The position numbers were made by a program, and so were the translations under genes. The notes under the pieces are model-generated. The model ran no database searches. It was not told where the DNA came from and worked only from the letters and a program-made list of their open reading frames with translations. Below are positions 7,230 to 13,465 of a DNA stretch of 15,965 nucleotides, piece after piece; the first letter of the stretch is position 1; the number at the start of each line of letters is the position of its first letter. The stretch is from positions 1 to 15,965 of the forward strand of contig CAUZEO010000084.1 of NCBI GenBank assembly GCA_963578625.1, in the 5' to 3' direction. The stretch comes from CAUZEO01 sp963578625 (lineage in GTDB: Bacteria > Verrucomicrobiota > Kiritimatiellia > SLOV01).

Positions 7230-7452
7230 TGAAAAAATCTGCCCCCGCCGCGGGTGTAATAAGTTTCGAATCTATTCCGCCTTGCCGGGTTCCTCGGTGG
7301 CTAAAATCCACTAATTTATAAGTGAGTTATTGAGTATCCTATAGAGTGATGAGAGGAGGAGTAAAGGAAAATATGCTATTAATAAGCCCGTTGACAAGTT
7401 GTCGCCCGGAACGCGCGGTTCTGATCGGAGAAAGCACGGCACGACAAACGGC
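7230..7452. other. Remainder of rnhC-EPS intergenic region
   Basis: These 223 bases, part of a 375-base gap, are AT-rich between 7300 and 7390. They hold GACAA-G-TTGTC (7393-7403) and a possible minus-strand TATAAA (7320-7315). I see no open reading frame with family resemblance and no clear terminator after rnhC. Confidence 0.4.
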
Positions 7453-8427
7453 TCAAACACGGCTTTTGGACACCGCTTGTCCCTCGGGACCAAGTTCGGC
7501 TCGCTGGTGCCCGGCGGCGGCCAAAACCTGATCCGTTGTTCGGAAATGGCACTTCGCCGTCTCCAGCAGAACCTCTGGACCTTTGGTTTTTACTAGAGTT
7601 TCAGCCTCTTCTCTCACTTTTTGGGACGCTCCCTTGGGAAAATCCTGGTCGTACTGATCCTTCATTTTGTCCAGCGCACGAAGGAAAGTAGCGCGCGCCA
7701 GAATTGATGCGGCGGCAACGGCAGGATCAGATTCTGCTTTCGGTCGCTGTTCGAGTTCGATCGAACGCCCTTTTTTCATCAAGGCTTGCTCGATCTGACG
7801 CTTGGGGCCAAATTGGTCCGCTACCGCACGGGTGCAGTTCGGAACCGCATCCAGGAGATTTTCGATTGCACGGGCGTGTCCCCAAGCCAGGATGTTATTC
7901 ACGCTCCGCATTTTCAGATAAAGCCGATTGTAGGCTCGGGGACCAATGGTCACCAGTGCGAATTTTTTGTCCAGCAGCTTGCGAAGATCCCGGTCTAACC
8001 CACGCGCTTTCTTGTCGCTGCCGATCGCTTTGCTGTCTTTTACGCCCATTTCATTGAATTTGCGCGCGAGGTCCTCGTCACTGAAAACGGCGGCAATAAC
8101 CATCGGACCAAAGAAATCGCCTTTCCCGCTCTCATCAACCCCCATGTGTGGCGAAAATGCTGCTGGATTCAGAAGTTCCTCATACCCGGTTCGGGCCTCC
8201 ATCAACACCATCGGCTCCAGAATGAATTGTACCCAGTCCGTCGCGCCTTTGCCTTGTATCAGGCATTTTCCCGATGTGTAGAGCATCACCCTGCAGTGGT
8301 CGGCTTCTACCGCGGCACGCGTATGAGGGACCTCAACCGGTAAGTAATTGCCGCCGGCAAGGAGCTGCTCCAGCGAGTCCTGCTGATCCGGACTCAGGAC
8401 AAACGTATAACTGTTTTTCGCTGCCAT
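7453..8427 (-). CDS. rnhC: Ribonuclease HIII
   Basis: A 324-residue ribonuclease that removes RNA from RNA-DNA hybrids. The N-terminal ~85 residues form the TBP-like substrate-binding domain of type III enzymes. The catalytic domain opens with GVDESGKGDFFGP (96-108), whose Asp98 and Glu99 are the first two active-site acids; the DESGKGDFFGP form separates HIII from HII. Further acids lie in VADQFG (Asp204) and ESDPAVAAASI (Asp234). RNase HIII occurs in a limited set of lineages, including Firmicutes and chlamydia-related PVC bacteria, which helps place the organism. The only usable start is the ATG at 8427, because an in-frame TGA lies two codons upstream. That ATG is 5 bases from the HU terminator U-tract and has no ribosome-binding site, so expression probably depends on read-through or leaderless initiation. 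Confidence 0.95.
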   Translation of the reverse strand: MAAKNSYTFVLSPDQQDSLEQLLAGGNYLPVEVPHTRAAVEADHCRVMLYTSGKCLIQGKGATDWVQFILEPMVLMEARTGYEELLNPAAFSPHMGVDESGKGDFFGPMVIAAVFSDEDLARKFNEMGVKDSKAIGSDKKARGLDRDLRKLLDKKFALVTIGPRAYNRLYLKMRSVNNILAWGHARAIENLLDAVPNCTRAVADQFGPKRQIEQALMKKGRSIELEQRPKAESDPAVAAASILARATFLRALDKMKDQYDQDFPKGASQKVREEAETLVKTKGPEVLLETAKCHFRTTDQVLAAAGHQRAELGPEGQAVSKSRV

Positions 8428-8432
8428 GGATC

Positions 8433-8462
8433 AAAAAAAGAGGACGGTATGAAACCGTCCTC
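8433..8462 (-). terminator. Intrinsic terminator after the HU gene
   Basis: On the minus strand the stem GAGGACGGT (8462-8454), loop TTCAT, and complement ACCGTCCTC (8448-8440) are followed by seven T residues (8439-8433). The HU stop codon is 30 bases upstream and the rnhC start codon 5 bases downstream. Confidence 0.92.
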
Positions 8463-8492
8463 CTTAATATAACACGCCGAATTACCGGAACT

Positions 8493-8765
8493 CTATAAGA
8501 CGCTCTCCTTGCACACTTTCGTGATTCTGAACTTCACGGCCGTCTTGGCGGGAATCTGGATCTGTTCACCCGTAGCCGGATTCCGCCCCACACGCGCGAG
8601 ACGGTTTACCAGCACAAGCTTCCCGATTCCCTGGACAGTGTATCCACTCCGGGCTTCCTGGTAAGCTAACGCAGCTTGCTCGTCCAGGAACTGTTTGACT
8701 TGCTTCTTATCCAACCCGGTTCGTTGAGCGAGTTCGGTCTGAATCTGCGACTTGGTCATTGCCAT
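8493..8765 (-). CDS. HU-family DNA-binding protein
   Basis: A 90-residue histone-like nucleoid protein. The sequence follows HU: an N-terminal helical dimerisation part starting MAMTKSQIQTELAQRTGLDK, GIGKLVLVNRLAR (47-59) leading into the DNA-binding arm, the hallmark RNPATGEQIQIPAKTAVKF (61-79) with the intercalating proline in RNPATGE, and a short C-terminal helix. Length matches HU and IHF subunits; the partner is unknown and it may form homodimers. The first of two in-frame ATGs is preferred because AAGGAGG lies 7 bases upstream. It diverges from the sugar transferase gene, and a strong terminator follows, so it is probably transcribed mainly as a single gene. Confidence 0.95.
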   Translation of the reverse strand: MAMTKSQIQTELAQRTGLDKKQVKQFLDEQAALAYQEARSGYTVQGIGKLVLVNRLARVGRNPATGEQIQIPAKTAVKFRITKVCKESVL

Positions 8766-9074
8766 CAGCGGGCCTCCTTGCTGAAAGTTTCGAGTTCTGG
8801 CCAGTCACGATCGCTTGGAGATGCAACCCGCATTCCCAAGCATCCGTACTGTGATTCTGCCTCCATCGGTTCGTTTAGCAAGCGTTTTTTCTCAGAAAAT
8901 TAACAATTTGATCCGAACTTCGGTGGGGGACGCTCCAATTTGCCCCCCGATCGTTCCAAAATCCCAGGCATGGCGCATCACTCCCGCGTTCGTGCACGCG
9001 CCTCTCGCACGGCATAATTCGGACTGTCCGCAGGCTGCGGTCACTTGTCTCCCAAGCCGTTGTTCTCTACTCTT
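8766..9074. other. Divergent control region between HU and sugar transferase genes
   Basis: The 309 bases hold the HU ribosome-binding site and an imperfect hairpin at 8813-8841 (GCTTGG/CCAAGC outside, ATGC/GCAT inside) in the HU leader. For the plus strand there is a weak promoter candidate, TTCGTG (8989-8994), an 18-base spacer and CATAAT (9013-9018), about 57 bases before the sugar transferase ATG. For the minus strand I find no strong promoter; TTGCTA with CAGAAT at 16 bases is only a weak possibility. No gene is seen. Confidence 0.35.
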
Positions 9075-10487
9075 ATGGAAATGCGAAAACGCGACACCTT
9101 TCATGTTCTCTGCACCGTCCTCGCTGTGCTCGCGGACGGATTAGCCCTGCTCGCCGGCTTTGCTCTTGCGTGGTGGATTCGATTCGGGTCCGGGCTTATT
9201 CTCGTGGACAAGGGGTACCCCCCGCCGGTCATGTACATCTATGGCGCCTTGGTAGCCACCGTCATTTATCTGTTCATCTACGCATGGCTCAGTTTGTACC
9301 GCCGGCCGCAGTCGGGCTCGTTCATCGAATCGGTTCCCCGGCTGATTCGCGGCAACGTGATCGGAATCCTGGTGGTGCTGGCCCTCACCGGGGTGCGAAT
9401 AACCGTAGTCGAGTATTCCAGGCTTACTATCGGATTCGCCTTCCTTACGACATGCTACATGACCATCCTGGTTCGATTTCTGATGTTCCAGCTCGAGATG
9501 CGTCTGGCAAGAATGCAGCAGAATCCGCGACGGGTTCTGATCATCGGAACCGACAACACGGCGTATCGACTCCGCCAGGGACTGGAGAACGACCCCCGTC
9601 TCAACTGCCGGGTGGTCGGGTTTTTTCCTTCGAACGAAAAATACCCGGATCTCGCGATCCCTCCCCGGCTGATCTTTCCGAAACTCGAAAAAATGATGGA
9701 ACAGATCAAGAACGGGAAAGTGGATGAAGTCATCCTCGCCGAGATGTCTATTCCCAAGTCCAAAACGATGAGTATCATCTCCTTATGCGAAAAGCATCTG
9801 ATCGATTTTCAACTGGTGCCTGACGTGTTCCGCCTGCTCACCAGTTCGGTGGAAGTTGAAAACATCAACGGGATCACCTTGCTCGGAGTGGGGCGCTGGC
9901 CCCTGGACCGAATCTGGAACCGCGGAGTGAAGCGGTTGGAGGATCTTGTCGGCGCGGCCATCTGCCTGCCCATCGCCGGTTTGATTATCGGGATCGCGGC
10001 CATTTGCATAAAAAAGTCGTCACCAGGCCCGGTCTTTTACCGCCAGCGCCGATGCGGAGAGGGCGGCAGGACTTTCGCGCTCTACAAGCTCCGAAGTATG
10101 CCCGTAAACGCAGAAGCGGGGACCGGCCCGGTCATGGCCAGCGAAGAAGACTCCAGGCCGACCCGTGTGGGGAAATTTCTTCGGCAATACAACATCGATG
10201 AACTGCCCCAACTCTGGAACGTGTTCAAGGGCGACATGAGTCTCGTCGGCCCGCGGCCCGAGCGCCCGCATTTCGTGGAACAATTCAAAGAGAACATCGG
10301 GCAATACATGTGGCGACACGTATATAAACCGGGCATGACCGGATGGGCACAGGTAAACGGTCTACGCGGCAAAACCAGTATTGAAAACCGCATCAAATAT
10401 GACCTTTTCTATTTGGAAAACTGGTCGCTCGCATTCGATGTCAAGATTCTGCTACGAACACTGTTCGCTCGCGAAAATGCATACTGA
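9075..10487 (+). CDS. Undecaprenyl-phosphate sugar phosphotransferase (WcaJ/WbaP type)
   Basis: This polyprenyl-phosphate hexose-1-phosphate transferase starts glycan assembly by moving a sugar phosphate from a nucleotide sugar to undecaprenyl phosphate. From the ATG at 9075 it has 470 residues. The N-terminal half has four or more hydrophobic helices, then a Rossmann-like segment starting RRVLIIGTDNTAYRLRQGLE. The catalytic bacterial sugar transferase domain covers about 286-470, with PGPVFYRQRRCGEGGRTF, LYKLRSM, the catalytic NIDELPQLWNV (Asp375, Glu376), SLVGPRPERP and PGMTGWAQVNGLRG. The two-part layout matches the WcaJ/EpsE group, often glucose-1-phosphate specific, but sugar choice cannot be read from sequence. 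A TTG at 9045 would extend it by 10 residues and an ATG at 9081 is also possible; no start has a good ribosome-binding site. It very likely serves the EPS operon on the other strand. Confidence 0.92.
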   Translation: MEMRKRDTFHVLCTVLAVLADGLALLAGFALAWWIRFGSGLILVDKGYPPPVMYIYGALVATVIYLFIYAWLSLYRRPQSGSFIESVPRLIRGNVIGILVVLALTGVRITVVEYSRLTIGFAFLTTCYMTILVRFLMFQLEMRLARMQQNPRRVLIIGTDNTAYRLRQGLENDPRLNCRVVGFFPSNEKYPDLAIPPRLIFPKLEKMMEQIKNGKVDEVILAEMSIPKSKTMSIISLCEKHLIDFQLVPDVFRLLTSSVEVENINGITLLGVGRWPLDRIWNRGVKRLEDLVGAAICLPIAGLIIGIAAICIKKSSPGPVFYRQRRCGEGGRTFALYKLRSMPVNAEAGTGPVMASEEDSRPTRVGKFLRQYNIDELPQLWNVFKGDMSLVGPRPERPHFVEQFKENIGQYMWRHVYKPGMTGWAQVNGLRGKTSIENRIKYDLFYLENWSLAFDVKILLRTLFARENAY

Positions 10488-10520
10488 GAAAGCGAACCGC
10501 GGTTTCGGTTCCGTTCTACG

Positions 10521-10943
10521 ATGGAAAACGCACATGTAATCGACCATCCCCTCATACGGCACAGCCTGATCCGGTTGAGAGATGTTTCCACGCAGCCGCA
10601 AGAATTTCGCGCCATCGTGACCCGGCTCACCGGACTGCTCGCGTACGAAGCGACCCGAAATCTCGAAGTGGAATCCGCCCCCGTTCAAACGCCGCTGAAA
10701 ACGGCCGCGGGCTCGCGCCTCGCAGGGCGCATCGGCATCATACCCATCCTTCGCGCCGAGCTGGGTATGGCGGAAGGCATCAGCGTACTGAAAGATCTGT
10801 CGCCCAATATCGAAATCTACGTGTGCTCGGTGGATGGACGGTTGAACGAGCAGGGGTACATCGTGCCGGGCCTCGGGGATGCGGGAAACCGCATGTTCAA
10901 TACGGGGTGGGAGAACACCGGTTCAATCACAGAGTATGGATAA
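10521..10943 (+). CDS. Uracil phosphoribosyltransferase homologue with large internal deletion
   Basis: An intact 140-codon frame clearly derived from uracil phosphoribosyltransferase (upp). Residues 1-86 align with the N-terminal part of E. coli Upp, including HPLIRHSL, LLAYEAT and PILRAELGM. Residues 87-129 align with the C-terminal part: ISVLKDLSPNIEIY, then LNEQGYIVPGLGDAGNRMF. About 79 residues between them are absent, including the PRPP-binding motif (VDPMLATGGS in E. coli) and the mobile loop. The join is at Gly86 (codon 10776-10778), where both sides of a normal Upp carry an E-G or D-G pair, suggesting deletion between short direct repeats. Gly80 of the conserved RAGLGM is Glu here. 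Twelve extra residues (GWENTGSITEYG) follow the usual end. It cannot be a normal Upp; it is most likely a decaying pseudogene, less likely a repurposed small protein or an assembly collapse. No ribosome-binding site is visible. Confidence 0.85.
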   Translation: MENAHVIDHPLIRHSLIRLRDVSTQPQEFRAIVTRLTGLLAYEATRNLEVESAPVQTPLKTAAGSRLAGRIGIIPILRAELGMAEGISVLKDLSPNIEIYVCSVDGRLNEQGYIVPGLGDAGNRMFNTGWENTGSITEYG

Positions 10944-10945
10944 AA

Positions 10946-11653
10946 ATGATGCGGGATGTGAAAAATCCGGAATACGCTCTCGTCTGCGTTCTCTTTGATA
11001 TCGACGGGACGTTGCTATCGGCCAACGGGGCCGGCCGACGCGCATTCTCCAAGGCGCTGTCAACCACCTTTGGCTGGGAAGATCCGATGCGCCACGTCAA
11101 TTTCTCCGGGGCCACGGACTTGATGGTTTTTGATCAGATCATGGCGGAGAAAGACTATTCACCCAGCCGGATGGAGCGAAACTCTTTCTTTCGCAACATG
11201 GGAGACGAGTTAGAAGCGACCCTGGGCGGGGGCGATCCCTTTTTATACGACGGTGTGAGTGAAGTGATCGCAAAGCTTTCCCAGGACAACAGGTATCTGC
11301 TCGGCCTGGTGACCGGCAACGTTGAGCGCTGCGCGCGCATTAAGCTGCGATGCTTCGATCTTGACTCCGCCTTTTCATTCGGCGGCTTTGGCCACGACCA
11401 TCCGGATCGCAACGAGATTGCGGGATTCGCCGTCACGCGCGCGCGTCATTGCGCCGGAGAACCGCATGGCATCGACCGGTTCTATCTCGTCGGGGATACG
11501 CCCGCCGACATGCGGGCTGCGCGCGCGATCAATGCGATCGCGATCGGAGCAACTACGGGAGATGCCGATGCCGCCACGTTGCGGGAGTCCGGCGCAGATT
11601 TTGTGATTGATGAAATGACGGCACTGCTGGGAATCCTTCACCAGGCCGGATAA
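10946..11653 (+). CDS. HAD-superfamily phosphatase (phosphoglycolate phosphatase-like)
   Basis: A 235-residue hydrolase of the haloacid dehalogenase superfamily. Motif I is VLFDIDGTLLS with nucleophile Asp18 and acid/base Asp20. Motif II is LVTGN with Thr123, motif III is probably Lys133 of RIKLRCF, and motif IV is YLVGDTPADM with Asp184 and Asp188 for magnesium. The helical cap lies between motifs I and II (about 25-110), the arrangement of beta-phosphoglucomutase and phosphoglycolate phosphatase-like proteins. Substrate is unknown; sugar phosphates, phosphoglycolate and nucleotides are all common for this group. I start it at 10946, two bases after the Upp-like stop; a second ATG follows at 10949. 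No clear ribosome-binding site is present, so translation may be coupled to the gene before. Confidence 0.88.
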   Translation: MMRDVKNPEYALVCVLFDIDGTLLSANGAGRRAFSKALSTTFGWEDPMRHVNFSGATDLMVFDQIMAEKDYSPSRMERNSFFRNMGDELEATLGGGDPFLYDGVSEVIAKLSQDNRYLLGLVTGNVERCARIKLRCFDLDSAFSFGGFGHDHPDRNEIAGFAVTRARHCAGEPHGIDRFYLVGDTPADMRAARAINAIAIGATTGDADAATLRESGADFVIDEMTALLGILHQAG

Positions 11654-11706
11654 CATCCTAATCACCGCCGGCGGGCTCTATTCTCCGGCGGCTCGCCTCC
11701 GGATGT
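11653..11706. terminator. Nested inverted repeat at convergent gene ends
   Basis: Between the convergent HAD and apt genes, ACATCC (11653-11658) pairs with GGATGT (11701-11706) and inside it CCGCCGG (11665-11671) pairs with CCGGCGG (11685-11691). The placement fits a bidirectional transcription end, but neither strand shows a T-run, so this is not a canonical terminator. Confidence 0.5.
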
Positions 11707-12230
11707 CAGTACACGATGGGCGCGTAGACAGGATATCCTCCAAGTTTCTCCCGGCCACTGAGAAAAGCCAGTTCCACGAGGAAGTCGATCTCAACCACGG
11801 TGCCACCAAGCTGCTCGATCAAGGCCGCGGAAGCGGCGGCGGTACCGCCGGTCGCCAATAGGTCATCGATGATCAGGATTCGCTCTCCGCGAGACAGCGC
11901 ATCGAGATGCACTTCGAGGGTCGCTTCCCCGTATTCCAGCTCGTAGGAGACTTCGATCGTCTGATGAGGCAACTTCCCCTTCTTGCGAATTGGAATCAAG
12001 CCGGCGTTCAATTCCAGCGCGAGAGGCCCTGCGAAAATAAACCCGCGCGACTCAATGCCGGCGACCTTATCGATCCCGGCGCCGCGATGGCGATCGGCAA
12101 ACAGCCGAATCGCTTCCCTCAACAATTCCGGATTCGAAAGGACCGGAGTAATGTCCTTAAACAGGATGCCGGGTTTGGGAAAATCCGGCACATCCCGAAT
12201 GGCCTGTGCTAGTGCTTTCGTATCGGTCAT
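11706..12230 (-). CDS. apt: Adenine phosphoribosyltransferase
   Basis: A 174-residue cytoplasmic purine salvage enzyme that makes AMP from adenine and PRPP. The sequence follows Apt throughout: IRDVPDFPKPGILFKDITPV (11-30), KVAGIESRGFIFAGPLA (55-71), then IRKKGKLP (81-88), the flexible loop region EYGEATLEVHLDA (99-111), and the PRPP-binding motif ILIIDDLLATGGT (118-130). Length equals that of typical bacterial Apt (170-185). The ATG overlaps the sigma factor stop as ATGA and no good ribosome-binding site is visible, so translation is probably coupled to the sigma gene. Confidence 0.96.
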   Translation of the reverse strand: MTDTKALAQAIRDVPDFPKPGILFKDITPVLSNPELLREAIRLFADRHRGAGIDKVAGIESRGFIFAGPLALELNAGLIPIRKKGKLPHQTIEVSYELEYGEATLEVHLDALSRGERILIIDDLLATGGTAAASAALIEQLGGTVVEIDFLVELAFLSGREKLGGYPVYAPIVY

Positions 12231-13090
12231 GCAGATATATGCCTGAGCTTTTTTATCGCCTCATCATTTGGCGCATCTTGGGCATACATCATGTCACGCA
12301 ATTTTGACACCGCCGAGTTTTGAATCTGCCGAACCCGCTCCCGGGTGATATTAAAACGCTGCCCGACCCTCTCCAACGTCTCCACCCTGACGCCGTGCAG
12401 GCCGAATCGCCGGACTAAGATCTGCTGCTCTCTACTATCCAGCTCCTCGAGCAATGTCTCGATTTCCGCATGGGTCTGCCGGTCGTTGAGCTCCTCAAAT
12501 GGGGTTCGGGCACTCTCGTCGCCAAGGACATCTCCGAATTCGCTGCTGCCACTGGCGTCACCGATGGGCGCGTCCAGCGACGTCGGCCTCAAAGATACCG
12601 TGCGCCAATGATTTACCGTCGCGGGCGTGATCTCCAGCGAGACCGCCAGCTCTTCGGCGGTCGGATCCCTACCCAGTTTTTCGGATAGGGCATGCTCGGC
12701 TCGCCGCATGCGAGCGATCTTGTCCACGAGATGCGCAGGCAGACGAATCGTTTTGGACTGGTTTGCCAATGCCCGCTTGATCGACTGCTTAATCCACCAT
12801 GCCGCGTAGGTACTGAGCTTTCCGCCCTTTGCGGGGTCGAATCGACCCACCGCCTTCATGAGTCCGATATTTCCCTCGGAAATCAGGTCCAGCAGTGGAA
12901 GACCGTAGCGGGAGTAGTCGTGGGCAATCTTTACCACGAGCCGGAGATTCGCCCGAACCATCTTCTGACGGGCCTCCTCATCTCCGACCTTAATTCTGGT
13001 CGCCAACTCTATTTCTTCCTGCACCGTCAACAACGGTGTCTGTCCGATCTCCCGAAGGTAGATCTTGATCGCATTGCTTTCGTTTATCAC
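12227..13090 (-). CDS. RNA polymerase sigma factor, sigma-70 family group 2 (RpoD/RpoS-like)
   Basis: A 287-residue sigma factor. Region 1.2 is at about 5-35 (AIKIYLREIGQTPLLTVQEE), regions 2.1-2.4 at about 38-110 (RLVVKIAHDYSRYGLPLLDL, then GLMKAVGRFDPAKGGKLSTY and AWWIKQSIKRAL), region 3 at about 117-195 and region 4 at about 215-268, ending in the -35-binding helix NITRERVRQIQNSAVSKL. Region 1.1 is absent, and the protein is much shorter than a primary sigma factor, so it is probably an alternative RpoS-like or SigB/C-like group 2 factor. The start is GTG at 13090 with GAGGAG about 10 bases upstream. It shares a 4-base overlap with apt. The promoter class it reads cannot be told from the window. 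Confidence 0.93.
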   Translation of the reverse strand: MINESNAIKIYLREIGQTPLLTVQEEIELATRIKVGDEEARQKMVRANLRLVVKIAHDYSRYGLPLLDLISEGNIGLMKAVGRFDPAKGGKLSTYAAWWIKQSIKRALANQSKTIRLPAHLVDKIARMRRAEHALSEKLGRDPTAEELAVSLEITPATVNHWRTVSLRPTSLDAPIGDASGSSEFGDVLGDESARTPFEELNDRQTHAEIETLLEELDSREQQILVRRFGLHGVRVETLERVGQRFNITRERVRQIQNSAVSKLRDMMYAQDAPNDEAIKKLRHISA

Positions 13091-13218
13091 GGTAGCTCAT
13101 CTCCTCTCTGGATACGGACCCGCCACGACCTCGCCATCCAATGTACAGCGATAGTCCGGATTCGATTAGACCGAGAGGGCTGAAATTTTCGCCAAACTAA
13201 AAACTGAGCGCCCATGAA

Positions 13219-13247
13219 TACATACTTACCAGTATGGACAGTTACAA
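13219..13247 (-). promoter_or_regulatory. Candidate promoter of the sigma factor gene with palindromic operator
   Basis: On the minus strand TTGTAA (13247-13242), a 17-base spacer and TATGTA (13224-13219) form a weak sigma-70-like promoter about 130 bases before the GTG start. The hairpin/palindrome CATACT-GGTA-AGTATG lies across the spacer and the -10, where a bound repressor would block polymerase. The same TATGTA hexamer is used in the EPS promoter candidate. Confidence 0.3.
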
Positions 13248-13405
13248 TGGCATGCTCTCAGGGATTAATCGGACCAAAGTCCTATCCCTTACACCACACC
13301 GCGTGGTATGTTGGTGGGCCAGTGAGGTTTAAGCCTAATTCGAAACCGGCAAACAAAAATATTGCTTGCCTTAATTTCGGCTAATTCCGGGGTGTAAAAG
13401 CAGAT

Positions 13406-13438
13406 ATCGGCCGACGGAGACGTGCCAACCGGGCCGAT
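13406..13438 (-). terminator. Possible terminator stem after ppdK
   Basis: ATCGGCC (13406-13412) and GGCCGAT (13432-13438) form a 7-base stem, with a further CGG/CCG pairing inside. It lies 28 bases past the ppdK stop on the minus strand. A TTTT run follows only about 7 bases after the stem, so termination strength is doubtful. Confidence 0.4.
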
Positions 13439-13465
13439 TGACGCTTCAGATCAGACCTGGAAAAA

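Larger units (their letters stand above)
13091..13465. other. Gene-free region rich in inverted repeats
   Basis: The 375 bases between ppdK and the sigma gene hold no credible open reading frame. They hold several inverted repeats: CATACT-TACC-AGTATG (13221-13236), AGGGAT/ATCCCT with inner GGAC/GTCC (13260-13289), ACCAC/GTGGT (13293-13307), an imperfect GGCAA/TTGCC stem near 13358-13380, and ATCGGCC/GGCCGAT (13406-13438). No tRNA-like fold was recognised. It probably combines the ppdK 3' end with the sigma gene control region, and could hide a small RNA. Confidence 0.4.

Noticed and set aside
10494..10511. GAACCG/CGGTTC stem between the sugar transferase and Upp genes as a terminator
   Set aside because: No T-run follows on the plus strand and the next start codon is only 10 bases away.
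10823..10945. N-terminal extension of the HAD phosphatase to 10823
   Set aside because: These 41 codons are an out-of-frame reading of the conserved Upp C-terminus and have no HAD resemblance.
13241..13340. tRNA-like element in the ppdK-sigma gap
   Set aside because: The stems do not make a cloverleaf, and no T-loop GTTCGA-type sequence or anticodon arm with proper spacing was found.
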